Below are positions 43,153 through 51,467 of a stretch of 64,000 bases of DNA, in pieces. The notes under the pieces were generated by a model that worked only from the letters and a program-made list of their open reading frames with translations, was not told where the DNA came from and made no database searches. The stretch spans positions 248,001 through 312,000 of the forward strand of contig NZ_PVZB01000006.1 in NCBI RefSeq assembly GCF_003002025.1, in the 5' to 3' direction. The DNA comes from Paraburkholderia sp. BL25I1N1. GTDB taxonomy: Bacteria > Pseudomonadota > Gammaproteobacteria > Burkholderiales > Burkholderiaceae. Numbering within the stretch: the first letter of the stretch is position 1; each line of letters opens with the position of its first letter. A program made the position numbers and the translations under genes.

Positions 43153-44850
43153 TCAGGCAGACGAGTCTCGCGAGCCAGCCACGCGCGCCGCATCCTCTTC
43201 CTGTAATTTGCGCCACAAGATCTTGCCGCTGCCCGACTTCGGCAGCGACGCCACGAACTCGACGATGCGCGGGGCCTTATAGGCGGCCATCTGCTCATGC
43301 GCCCAGTCGATGATCTCCTGTGCAGTAATTGTGCCCGCATGCGCCGCGTCGGGCACCACCAGCGCCTTCACGGTCTCGCCTCGCTTCTCGTCCTTCACGC
43401 CGATCACGCAAACTTCGTGAATCGCCGGATGCCGGTACATCAGGGCCTCGACTTCGGCCGGCCACACCTTATAACCGGACGCGTTGATCATACGTTTGAG
43501 ACGGTCGGTCATGAAGAAATAACCGTCTTCGTCGATATGGCCGAGATCGCCGGTTCGCAGAAACCGCTTGCCGTCGAGTTCGATGAACACTTCCGCCGTC
43601 GCCTTCGGATTACCCCAGTAGCCCCGCATGACTTGCGGCGCATGAGTGACGATCTCGCCGGTCTCGCCTTGCGGCAGTTCCTCCAGCGAGACCGGATCGA
43701 TCACGCGCGAGTCCACGTCGAACACGGGAATGCCCAGGCACTGCGGCTTCGGACGATGCGGCGGATTGATGTGCGTGCCGGCGATCGTCTCCGTCATGCC
43801 GTAGCCTTCGACATAGTCGAGTCCGGTCAGCGCCTTCAGCTTGCGGGCAATCGCGTCCGGCATTGCCGCGCCGCCGCCGCGCGTGCCGGTGAGGCTCGAC
43901 AGATCGTATTCGTCGAGCTTCGGGTTCGAGAGGAAATCGACCATCATCGTCGAGATGGATTGCCACGCGGTGACGCGATATTTCTGCATGCATAGCGCGG
44001 CGGCCTCGCGATCCCAGCGCGGCAACAGCACGATGGTCGTGCCGGAAAAGACCGCGCTGTTCATGCCGCCTTGCATGCCGGTCACGTGAAACAGCGGCAG
44101 GACCGATAGATAAACGCCGTCGGGCGGCGACGAGAACCAGACGCAGCCGCCGAGCGCCGTGCTCATCACGCTGCGGTGCGTGTGCATGCAGCCTTTGGGC
44201 TTGCCGGTGGTGCCCGACGTGTAAGGCATGACGCACAGATCGTCGGGACCGGTCGTGAGTGGCCCCGGCTCGATATGTCGACCGATTACTTCTTGCCATG
44301 AGGTGACGCCGGGAAGATCGAATGTCTTGCGCGGCGCGGCGACGAATTCAGGCACGGGAATCGGCGAGGTTTTCTTCAGATAATCGCTATACGTCGCGAC
44401 GATTGCGTGCTCGATGCCCTTTCCAGGTCCGCTGCCGATCAGCGGCGCGACGTTCGCGAACAGGCATTGCGGCGCGATGATCGTGGTCGCGCCGCTGTCC
44501 TCGACGTAGTGCGCCAGCTCGGCGGTCATGTTCATCGGATTGACCGGCACCACCACCGCGTTCGCCCGCAGGATGCCGTAGTAAGCGATGATCCATTGCG
44601 GACTGTTTTGCATATACAACAGCACGCGGTCGTCGGCCTTGACCTGACACGCCTGTTGCAGAAAACCCGCGATCCGTTCGGCTTCGTCCTTGAATTCGGC
44701 GAACGTGATCGGCGTGTCGTAGAAGATGATGAACGGCTTGTGGGGATAGCGCGCCGCCGAGACTTCGGCGTTATAGAAGAGATTGGTCTCGGGCAGCGTT
44801 AAGTGCAGTGGCAATTGCGGCGGCCAATGCGGGTAATGGCGTTGGTTCAT
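43153..44850 (-). CDS. Long/medium-chain acyl-CoA ligase (AMP-binding family)
   Basis: A 565-residue adenylate-forming enzyme that activates a carboxylic acid to its CoA thioester. The P-loop MPYTSGTTGKPKGCMHTH, the YGMTET motif and the C-terminal MINASGYKVWPAEVEALMY and KSGSGKILWRKL (catalytic Lys) are all present. The N-terminus PLHLTLPETNLFYNAEVSAA resembles fatty-acyl ligases. It lies downstream of an SDR gene on the same strand (87-base gap), both divergent from an acyl-CoA dehydrogenase, which suggests a fatty-acid or branched-acid degradation unit. The chain length is not determinable. Confidence 0.88.
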   Translation of the reverse strand: MNQRHYPHWPPQLPLHLTLPETNLFYNAEVSAARYPHKPFIIFYDTPITFAEFKDEAERIAGFLQQACQVKADDRVLLYMQNSPQWIIAYYGILRANAVVVPVNPMNMTAELAHYVEDSGATTIIAPQCLFANVAPLIGSGPGKGIEHAIVATYSDYLKKTSPIPVPEFVAAPRKTFDLPGVTSWQEVIGRHIEPGPLTTGPDDLCVMPYTSGTTGKPKGCMHTHRSVMSTALGGCVWFSSPPDGVYLSVLPLFHVTGMQGGMNSAVFSGTTIVLLPRWDREAAALCMQKYRVTAWQSISTMMVDFLSNPKLDEYDLSSLTGTRGGGAAMPDAIARKLKALTGLDYVEGYGMTETIAGTHINPPHRPKPQCLGIPVFDVDSRVIDPVSLEELPQGETGEIVTHAPQVMRGYWGNPKATAEVFIELDGKRFLRTGDLGHIDEDGYFFMTDRLKRMINASGYKVWPAEVEALMYRHPAIHEVCVIGVKDEKRGETVKALVVPDAAHAGTITAQEIIDWAHEQMAAYKAPRIVEFVASLPKSGSGKILWRKLQEEDAARVAGSRDSSA

Positions 44851-44937
44851 CAGCGTCTCCAGCTTTTTACTGTCGGTGCGCGTCGGTTTGCTGCCGCGCG
44901 CTTTCGTTCACATCGCCGCGTTGGACCCGCGCCGTGC

Positions 44938-45711
44938 TCAGACGATGATCGCGCCGCCATCCACCGCGAACTCCTGGCCGGTGACGTGGCGCGACGCTTC
45001 GCTCGCGAGAAACACGATCGGACCTTTGAGATCTTCTTCGCCGCCCAGACGCTGCAATGGCGTATGCGAGACGATCGTTTCTCCGAGCTTATCGAGCAAA
45101 CCCACCGTCATCTTCGAAGGAAAAAAGCCCGGGCAGATTGCGTTGACGTTGATGTTGTACTTGCCCCACTCCGCAGCGAGCGCCCGCGTGAAATTGATCG
45201 CGGCCGCCTTGGACGTGTTGTACGCAATCGTGTTCATGCCCGGCGGCGAACCCTTCAAACCCGCCACCGAAGCGATATTGACGATCTTGCCGGCGCGCCG
45301 CGGGATCATGCTGCGCTTGCCGACTTCGCGAGCAAGAAAGAACGGTGCGTTGACGTTCAGGTTCATGACCTTGTGCCACGCTTCGTCGGGATAGTCTTCG
45401 GCGGGTGCGCCCCATGTCGCGCCCGCGTTGTTGACGAGAATATCGATGCGGCCGTGCAGGCCTAGCACTTCATCCACGAGACCGGGGATGCCTTCGAAGC
45501 GCTGCAGGTCGTTGACCACCGTTTGCACTTCGATACCGAGTTGTTGCAGATGCGTTTTCGCTTCGGCAAGTTCTTCGGCCTTGCGCGCGGTGATGGCGAC
45601 GCGGCAGCCCATTTCGCCGAGTGCCTCGGCCATTTGCAGACCGAGGCCGCGCGAGCCGCCGGTAATGAGTGCAACCTTGCCGTCCAGTTGAAACAGGTCC
45701 TTCGCAGACAT
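44938..45711 (-). CDS. SDR-family oxidoreductase
   Basis: A 257-residue classical short-chain dehydrogenase. The cofactor motif ALITGGSRGLGLQMAEALGE (TGxxxGxG), NNAG, and the catalytic Ser/Tyr/Lys in NIASVAGLKG and AYNTSKAAAINFTRAL are intact. It is probably a 3-hydroxyacyl-CoA or 3-oxoacyl-type dehydrogenase, given the neighbouring acyl-CoA ligase and dehydrogenase. Start 45711 (MSAKDLFQL) is family-like. A gluconate-5-dehydrogenase-like role is an alternative. Confidence 0.87.
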   Translation of the reverse strand: MSAKDLFQLDGKVALITGGSRGLGLQMAEALGEMGCRVAITARKAEELAEAKTHLQQLGIEVQTVVNDLQRFEGIPGLVDEVLGLHGRIDILVNNAGATWGAPAEDYPDEAWHKVMNLNVNAPFFLAREVGKRSMIPRRAGKIVNIASVAGLKGSPPGMNTIAYNTSKAAAINFTRALAAEWGKYNINVNAICPGFFPSKMTVGLLDKLGETIVSHTPLQRLGGEEDLKGPIVFLASEASRHVTGQEFAVDGGAIIV

Positions 45712-45979
45712 TGTGTCGCTCCTCCAGAATTGTTCTGGCATGCAGATCGGCATGCCGTGTTTTGCGCCCATCATACGTGCCGAAATTCGACCTGTAAATA
45801 AAAGCACGGTCATTCACTTTGGAGGTAGACTGGCACGCATCACCGCGTGGCGAAGCATCGGGAATTACCCGAATAGCGTGCTTTCCAGCTCGCGCCGAGC
45901 CGACATGTTCGCGGACGTTTTTATGCATGCGTTGCGTCGTTGTTGCGCATAGCGGCTTACTTTTCGCAGGTCTTCTCTC

Positions 45980-47785
45980 ATGCAAGATGCGCTGATCATC
46001 AACTCACGCGATCTCGAGTTTCAGTTGTTCGAAGTGCTCGAAGCGCAGACGCTCACGCGCCGCGCGCGTCACGCCGATCACAGCCGCGAGACCTTCAACG
46101 CCGCGCTCGATACCGCGCATACGGTCGCCATGGAAAAGTTCGCGACGCACAACCGTCTCTCGGACGAACACGAGCCGCAGTTCGACGGTCAACGCGTCAC
46201 CCTGCCCGCCGAGGTGAAGGACGCGCTCGACGCCATGCGCGCCACCGGCTTTTTCGCCGCGGGCAAGGACTACGAATGGGGCGGCATGCAGTTGCCGTCG
46301 GTGATTTCGTTTGCGTGCCTGTCGCTCTTCAAGAGTGCGAACATTGCGACCGCGTCGTATGCCATGCTGACCACGGCGAATGCGAACGTGATCGAACGTT
46401 TCGGCAGCGAAACGCAAAAGCGCAAGTATCTGCAAGCGCTCTTCGAAGGACGCGCGTTCGGCACCATGGCGTTGACGGAGCCGCAAGCAGGTTCGAGCCT
46501 CTCCGATCTCGTCACGAGCGCCACGCCCAATGCGGACGGCACCTATTCGATTCGCGGCAACAAGATTTTCATTTCAGGCGGCGACCACGAGTTGAGCGAG
46601 AACATCGTGCATCTGGTGCTGGCGCGCATTCCCGGCGGGCCGCCGGGCGTCAAGGGTATTTCGCTCTTCACCGTGCCGAAGTTCCATGTCAACGAAGACG
46701 GCAGCCTCGGCGCGCGCAACGACGTCGCCCTCGCGGGACTGATTCACAAGATGGGCTGGCGTGGCACGACGTCGACCATGCTCTCGTTCGGCGAACACGG
46801 CGAGTGCATCGGCGAACTGGTGGGCGAGCCGCATCACGGCCTCGCCTACATGTTCCATATGATGAACGAGGCGCGCATCGGCGTCGGTCTCGGCGCGGTC
46901 ATGCTGGGCTACCGCGGCTATCTCGCGTCGCTCGATTACGCGCGCGAACGGCCGCAAGGACGCCGCCCCGACAACAAGAATCCGCTAGAGCCGCAGTTGC
47001 CGCTGATCGAACACGCCGACGTGCGCCGCATGCTGCTCGCACAAAAAGCCTATGTGGAAGGCGCGTATGCGTTGTGCCTGTACGCGGCGCGTCTCGTCGA
47101 CGAACAGAACACCGGTGAGAGCGAAACCGCGCGCGCCGAAGCGGGCCTGTTGCTCGATCTGCTCACGCCGGTGGTGAAGTCGTGGCCGTCCCAATGGTGT
47201 CTCGAAGCGAATAGTCTCGCCATCCAGATCCACGGCGGCTACGGCTACACGCGTGAATATCCGGTCGAGCAGTTCTATCGCGACAACCGGCTGAACATGA
47301 TTCACGAAGGCACGCACGGCATTCAGGCCATCGATCTGCTCGGCCGCAAGGTAACGATGAAACAGGGCGCGGCGCTCAAACAGCTGGCCCGCGAAATCCA
47401 GCAGACGATTGACACGTCGCGCGAACACCCGGCATTGCATGCGCACGCCGATGCGCTCGGCGACGCATGGACCGACCTGACTGCCACCGTCGAGGCGTTG
47501 CTGCCCACGCTGAGCCATGAAAGCGAACGCGCGCTCGCCAATGCGAATGCGTTCCTCGAAGCCTTCGGTCATATCGTGATTGCATGGACATGGCTGCGTC
47601 AGGCCATCGTGGCAAGCGCCGCGCTAGCTGCTTCGCATAGCGAAGCAGACGTGGACTTCTATCGCGGCAAGCTGCATGCGTGTCAGTGGTTCTTCCGCTG
47701 GGAACTGCCGCGCGTCGCGTTGATACTTGCCACGTTGCGCACCCTTGACGACACCACGCTCAGCATGGCGCCGCAATGGTTCTAG
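45980..47785 (+). CDS. Acyl-CoA dehydrogenase
   Basis: A 601-residue FAD enzyme of the larger FadE-type subgroup. Segments seen are AFGTMALTEPQAGSSLSDL (FAD/substrate loop), GNKIFISGGDHELSENIVHL, RIGVGLGAVMLGYRGYLASL, and IHGGYGYTREYPVEQFYRDN near the C-terminal third. A C-terminal extension after about 430 is typical of the 600-residue class. It is divergent from the SDR/ligase pair across 268 bases, which contain no gene but an AT-richer stretch (45790-45820) likely to hold the promoters. Confidence 0.9.
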   Translation: MQDALIINSRDLEFQLFEVLEAQTLTRRARHADHSRETFNAALDTAHTVAMEKFATHNRLSDEHEPQFDGQRVTLPAEVKDALDAMRATGFFAAGKDYEWGGMQLPSVISFACLSLFKSANIATASYAMLTTANANVIERFGSETQKRKYLQALFEGRAFGTMALTEPQAGSSLSDLVTSATPNADGTYSIRGNKIFISGGDHELSENIVHLVLARIPGGPPGVKGISLFTVPKFHVNEDGSLGARNDVALAGLIHKMGWRGTTSTMLSFGEHGECIGELVGEPHHGLAYMFHMMNEARIGVGLGAVMLGYRGYLASLDYARERPQGRRPDNKNPLEPQLPLIEHADVRRMLLAQKAYVEGAYALCLYAARLVDEQNTGESETARAEAGLLLDLLTPVVKSWPSQWCLEANSLAIQIHGGYGYTREYPVEQFYRDNRLNMIHEGTHGIQAIDLLGRKVTMKQGAALKQLAREIQQTIDTSREHPALHAHADALGDAWTDLTATVEALLPTLSHESERALANANAFLEAFGHIVIAWTWLRQAIVASAALAASHSEADVDFYRGKLHACQWFFRWELPRVALILATLRTLDDTTLSMAPQWF

Positions 47786-47889
47786 GCGTCGCCGCATGGG
47801 CGCGCATTGACGCGCCCTGGCAAAATCGGCAACCCGATATATGGAACATCGTCGTCACGCGTGCGCAACACAAGCCGTCGCCATGATTG

Positions 47890-47927
47890 CCGGAATGGCC
47901 GCCAAGGCGGCGCTCCGGGCAGTTTTT
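47890..47927 (+). terminator. Probable terminator after the acyl-CoA dehydrogenase gene
   Basis: A stem made of CCGGA/TCCGG (47890-47894 with 47914-47918) and GCCGC/GCGGC (47898-47902 with 47907-47911), with small bulges, is followed by TTTTT at 47923-47927. It lies 104 bases past the stop. The rest of the 305-base spacer up to the BON gene holds no other feature I can see. Confidence 0.5.
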
Positions 47928-48090
47928 CCAGCATGAGCGCTTCGGCTGGAGTATTGTTTAAGCGCGCCGGGAGCGTCGCGGCATCACTCTTCTACAAGAC
48001 AGGGTGCTCCTCGTGAGCGAAAACGGCTCGCAAGCGCGTGGTTTTTTGCATGCAACGAAGCGACATCAACTTTTCGAGGATGGAGAAAAC

Positions 48091-48453
48091 GTGAAAACAG
48101 TCAATCTTTTGAAGGCGCTCGGCATCGCATTGTGTTTGGCAACGACGGCCAGCGCCTATGCGCAGGCGAGCGACGCCATGGCGGCGTCCGGCGACATGGC
48201 GGCGCCCAGTGCCAAAACGGTCAAGAAGACGGACCGCGCGCTGGGTCTGCAAGTGCGCAAGGCTCTAGCGAAGGCGCAGGGTTTTGACGTGTCGAACGTG
48301 TTCGTCCGGGCCCGCGGCGGCGCGGTGACGCTCACCGGCTCGGTGCCCGACGGCGCACAGATTCCGCAGGCAGAGGAAGTGGCGAAAGGTGTGGCCGGCG
48401 TGAAGTCGGTGAGCAACAAGCTGACGATCGGCACCCAAGGCGGCGGAGGTTAA
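48091..48453 (+). CDS. Secreted BON-domain protein
   Basis: A 120-residue periplasmic protein. It uses a GTG start at 48091 with GGAG five bases upstream, then a signal peptide (MKTVNLLKALGIALCLATTASAYAQ). One BON domain covers about residues 50-115 (ALGLQVRKALAKAQGFDVSN, GGAVTLTGSVPDGAQI, GVAGVKSVSNKLTIG). BON proteins bind phospholipid or maintain the envelope, as OsmY does under stress. It is monocistronic and followed by a large hairpin. Confidence 0.82.
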   Translation: MKTVNLLKALGIALCLATTASAYAQASDAMAASGDMAAPSAKTVKKTDRALGLQVRKALAKAQGFDVSNVFVRARGGAVTLTGSVPDGAQIPQAEEVAKGVAGVKSVSNKLTIGTQGGGG

Positions 48454-48482
48454 GCCCGCTTTCACCCGATGACCTGCCGGTG

Positions 48483-48536
48483 ACCACAGGCAACGCCGCT
48501 CGTCGCTCCATGCGAGCGTGAGGCGTTGCCTGTGGT
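48483..48536. terminator. Long perfect inverted repeat between convergent BON and XRE-cupin genes
   Basis: A 15-bp perfect stem (48483-48497 with 48522-48536) encloses a 24-base loop that itself can pair as CGCTC (48504-48508) with GAGCG (48514-48518). It sits in the gap between two convergent genes and has no T run. It is likely a two-way transcription end or mRNA-stabilising structure. Confidence 0.6.
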
Positions 48537-48599
48537 CCTGGTATTTGAAGCGTCGATGAAGCACTCATTAAGCGCTCATTGAAACCCAGGTGGATGCGC

Positions 48600-49169
48600 C
48601 TAGCGTCGAACGAGGCCGACCACGTAACGGCACACGTCTACTCCCGCGTTGAAGAACTCGCATTCGAGCGGCGCGCCGAGTTGCAGACAATCCCCCGCTT
48701 CCAGCCGATACACCTGCTGGCCTTCCCGGAAGGTCAATACCCCGAGCGTCACCCATATCTGCTGATGCTGGAACACGAACGCGTCCGGCGGGTAAGGCAC
48801 TTTCACGCCCGGCGGCAGCTCGATCTCCAGTAATTCCAGCACGCCGCCCGTGGGTGGCGAGATGCGCCGGCGCGTATAGCCGGTTTCCGGGTCTTGCCAC
48901 ACCGCTTGCTGCGCATGCCGCACGAGCCGTTCGCCAGTCTGCTCGGCGAGCGCCAGCAAAGTCGACAGGGTCAGGCCGAATGCGCCTGACAGACGCCCGA
49001 GCACCGTCGCCGTTGGACTCGCCTCGCCTCGTTCGATCTTGCTGATCATCGCCTTCGACACCCCCGAGCGCTCCGCCAGTTCGCTCAGCGACCAGTTGCG
49101 CGCCTCGCGCTCGGTCTTCACACGCAAGGAGATCGCCTGGGTCAGATCGATGGCAGCGGAATCGGACAT
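48600..49169 (-). CDS. XRE-family regulator with C-terminal cupin domain
   Basis: A 189-residue regulator with an N-terminal HTH_3 (about 15-70, LSELAERSGVSKAMISKIER) and a C-terminal cupin_2 sensor domain (about 110-188, VYRLEAGDCLQLGAPLECEF). This is the PuuR-like class of small-molecule repressors. It is divergent from the LLM monooxygenase, reductase and MFS genes, its probable targets; an inverted repeat in their promoter is a candidate operator. Start 49169 (MSDSAAIDL) is preferred over 49235. Confidence 0.87.
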   Translation of the reverse strand: MSDSAAIDLTQAISLRVKTEREARNWSLSELAERSGVSKAMISKIERGEASPTATVLGRLSGAFGLTLSTLLALAEQTGERLVRHAQQAVWQDPETGYTRRRISPPTGGVLELLEIELPPGVKVPYPPDAFVFQHQQIWVTLGVLTFREGQQVYRLEAGDCLQLGAPLECEFFNAGVDVCRYVVGLVRR

Positions 49170-49288
49170 GGAAAGATGAACGCGTTGGAGAGTGGGAAAT
49201 TGGCACCGCAAATTATATCGAGGCGATAAAGGCACCGACGCTGATGTCCGCGCTCGCCTCGCCGCTTATTAAAGGCCGAAAGCAATGT

Positions 49289-49317
49289 CTTGCATAGTGA
49301 TTTTTTGTCCACTATAT
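49289..49317 (+). promoter_or_regulatory. Sigma70-type promoter with embedded inverted repeat for the LLM monooxygenase operon
   Basis: TTGCAT (49289-49294) and TATATT (49312-49317) are separated by exactly 17 bases. Inside this promoter ATAGTG (49293-49298) and its reverse complement CACTAT (49309-49314) form an inverted repeat with a 10-base gap, so a bound repressor would occlude polymerase. The divergent XRE-cupin protein is the obvious candidate. Confidence 0.7.
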
Positions 49318-49405
49318 TAAACGAGCGATCTCGACAATAACCCGCACGGGCGTGCGCGGCTTGAACGTCAGCCGTCAGCATTCGTCCACCCAGCCGGAAG
49401 ACACC

Positions 49406-50797
49406 ATGCCGAAGGAAATCGTTCTCAACGCTTTTGACATGAACTGCGTCGGCCACATCCAGCAAGGCATGTGGACCCATCCGCGCGATCAGTCCGCGCG
49501 CTATACCGATCTGCAGTACTGGACCGACTATGCCCGCACGCTCGAGGCGGGCCTGTTCGACGGCATTTTTTTCGCCGATGTCGCCGGCGTCTACGACGTC
49601 TACGGCGGCAACCCCGACGCCGCGACTCGCGGCGCCGTGCAGGTGCCGGTGAATGACCCGACGCTGCTGATTCCCGCCATGGCCGCCGTGACGCGCCATC
49701 TGTCGTTCGGTGTCACGTCCAATCTCACGGTCGAGCAGCCGTATCTGTTCGCGCGGCGCATGTCCACGCTCGATCATCTGACGCGCGGCCGGGTCGGCTG
49801 GAACATCGTAACCGGTTATCTGGACAGCGCGTCGCGCGCGATCGGCCTGACCGGCCAGATGGCGCACGACGACCGCTACGACCTCGCCGACGAGTACATG
49901 GAACTGGTCTACAAGCTGTGGGAATGCAGTTGGGAAGACGGCGCGGTGTTGCGCGACAAGGTCCAGGGCGTGTATGCGGACGCGTCGAAAGTCCATGTGA
50001 TCCATCATCACGGCAAGCAGTATCGGGTGGACGCCATGCATTTGAGCGAGCCGTCGCCGCAGCGTACGCCGGTGCTGTATCAGGCGGGGTCGTCGGCGCG
50101 CGGCAAGCGGTTCGCCGCGGCGCACGCGGAGTGCGTGTTCGTCAACGGCCAGGCGAGGCCGGCCGTGCAGGCGATCGTCGACGATATTCGCGCGCACGCC
50201 GTTGCAGGCGGCCGCAAAGCCGACGACATCAAGGTGCTGCTCGGGCAAACCGTCATCACCGGACGCACGGACAGCGAGGCGCAGGAGAAGTACGCGGAGT
50301 ACCGGCGTTACGTCAGCTCCGAGGCGGCGCTGGTGCACGCGGCGGCGTCGCTCGGGATCGACTTCGCGCGCTACGACCTCGACGAGCCGATCGAAACCGG
50401 CAAGAGCCAGGCCATCGTCTCGAACGTCGAAGCCATGACGCGCGCGGCGGGTCCGCAGTGGACCAAACGCAAGTTGCTCGAACAAATGGTGCTGGGCAGC
50501 CGCCAGGCGCCGCTCGTCGGCTCGGGCGAACGGGTGGCGAATGAACTGATCGCGTGGACCGAAGAAGCCGGTGTGGATGGTTTCAATCTATCGCGTACGG
50601 TCGCGCCGGAATGCTTCGAGGATTTCATCGCACACGTCGTGCCGATTCTGCAGGAACGCGGCGCTTACAAGCGAGCGTATCGCGAGGGCACCTTGCGGGA
50701 GAAACTCTTCGGGCAGGCACGCCTGCCTGCCAGCCACACGGCGGCGCGCTTCCGTTCGCCGACTTGTGCCGCTGCTCCGGTTCCTGGCAATGCGTAG
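49406..50797 (+). CDS. LLM-class flavin monooxygenase (NtaA/SnaA/DszA family)
   Basis: A 463-residue FMNH2-dependent monooxygenase. The NtaA-type N-terminus reads VLNAFDMNCVGHIQQGMW, followed by ADVAGVYDVYGG, SFGVTSNLTVEQPYLFARRM, GRVGWNIVTGYLDSASR and YQAGSSARGKRFAAAHAECV, all family signatures. It needs reduced FMN, supplied by the adjacent RutF-like reductase. Relatives oxidise nitrilotriacetate, dibenzothiophene sulfone, pristinamycin or alkylated amines; the substrate here is not evident. It is the first gene of a three-gene plus-strand unit. Confidence 0.88.
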   Translation: MPKEIVLNAFDMNCVGHIQQGMWTHPRDQSARYTDLQYWTDYARTLEAGLFDGIFFADVAGVYDVYGGNPDAATRGAVQVPVNDPTLLIPAMAAVTRHLSFGVTSNLTVEQPYLFARRMSTLDHLTRGRVGWNIVTGYLDSASRAIGLTGQMAHDDRYDLADEYMELVYKLWECSWEDGAVLRDKVQGVYADASKVHVIHHHGKQYRVDAMHLSEPSPQRTPVLYQAGSSARGKRFAAAHAECVFVNGQARPAVQAIVDDIRAHAVAGGRKADDIKVLLGQTVITGRTDSEAQEKYAEYRRYVSSEAALVHAAASLGIDFARYDLDEPIETGKSQAIVSNVEAMTRAAGPQWTKRKLLEQMVLGSRQAPLVGSGERVANELIAWTEEAGVDGFNLSRTVAPECFEDFIAHVVPILQERGAYKRAYREGTLREKLFGQARLPASHTAARFRSPTCAAAPVPGNA

Positions 50798-50880
50798 CAA
50801 TCACGCCGTCATGCACGCCTTCACTTCGTGCCGTCCGCGCCGCCATGCGGCGGCACGGCGATTCTTTCGCGGAGGCTCAC

Positions 50881-51426
50881 ATGCTTGACAGCGGCACCTT
50901 CCGCGACGCGATGGCCGGCCTCGGCGCCGCCGTCAACATCATCACGAGCGACGGCGCGGCGGGTCTGGCCGGCTGCACCGCCTCCGCGGTGTGCGGCGTG
51001 ACCGACGAACCGCCCACGCTGCTCGTCTGCATCAATCGCAGCAGCCGCAACAACGCGGCGTTCCGCGCGAACGGCAAGCTCTGCGTCAACGTGCTGAGCG
51101 CCGAGCAGCAGACGCTCGCCGCGCACTTCGCCACCAGCACGCTGCCGATAGCGGAACGCTTTGCCGCCGCACAATGGGACACCCTCGCGACGGGCGCGCC
51201 GGTCCTGCATGGCGCGCTCGCATCGCTCGACTGCGAGATCGAAACGGTCACCGAAGTCGGCACGCACACGGTGTTCTTCTGCGCGGTGAAAGCCGCGCAT
51301 ACGCACGGCGAAGGCGATGCGCTGATCTACTACGGCCGCCGTTATCACCGCGTCGGCGCGCGCTCCGTGCACGCGACGCATGCGTCCGAAGCCAGCGGCG
51401 CGCTCGCTGCCGAATCGGCCGGCTAA
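50881..51426 (+). CDS. RutF-like NAD(P)H:flavin oxidoreductase
   Basis: A 181-residue flavin reductase domain protein (MLDSGTFRDAMAGLGAAVNI). TASAVCGVTDEPPTLLVCIN and NGKLCVNVLSAEQQTLAAHF are typical of HpaC/RutF-type FMN reductases. It lies 83 bases after the LLM monooxygenase and is expected to supply it with FMNH2. Start 50881 is the first in-frame ATG giving the family N-terminus. A C-terminal Ala/Ser-rich tail is not family-like. Confidence 0.87.
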   Translation: MLDSGTFRDAMAGLGAAVNIITSDGAAGLAGCTASAVCGVTDEPPTLLVCINRSSRNNAAFRANGKLCVNVLSAEQQTLAAHFATSTLPIAERFAAAQWDTLATGAPVLHGALASLDCEIETVTEVGTHTVFFCAVKAAHTHGEGDALIYYGRRYHRVGARSVHATHASEASGALAAESAG

Positions 51427-51467
51427 CCCGACAGGCGCGAAAGGCACGAAATGCACGAAAGGCACGC

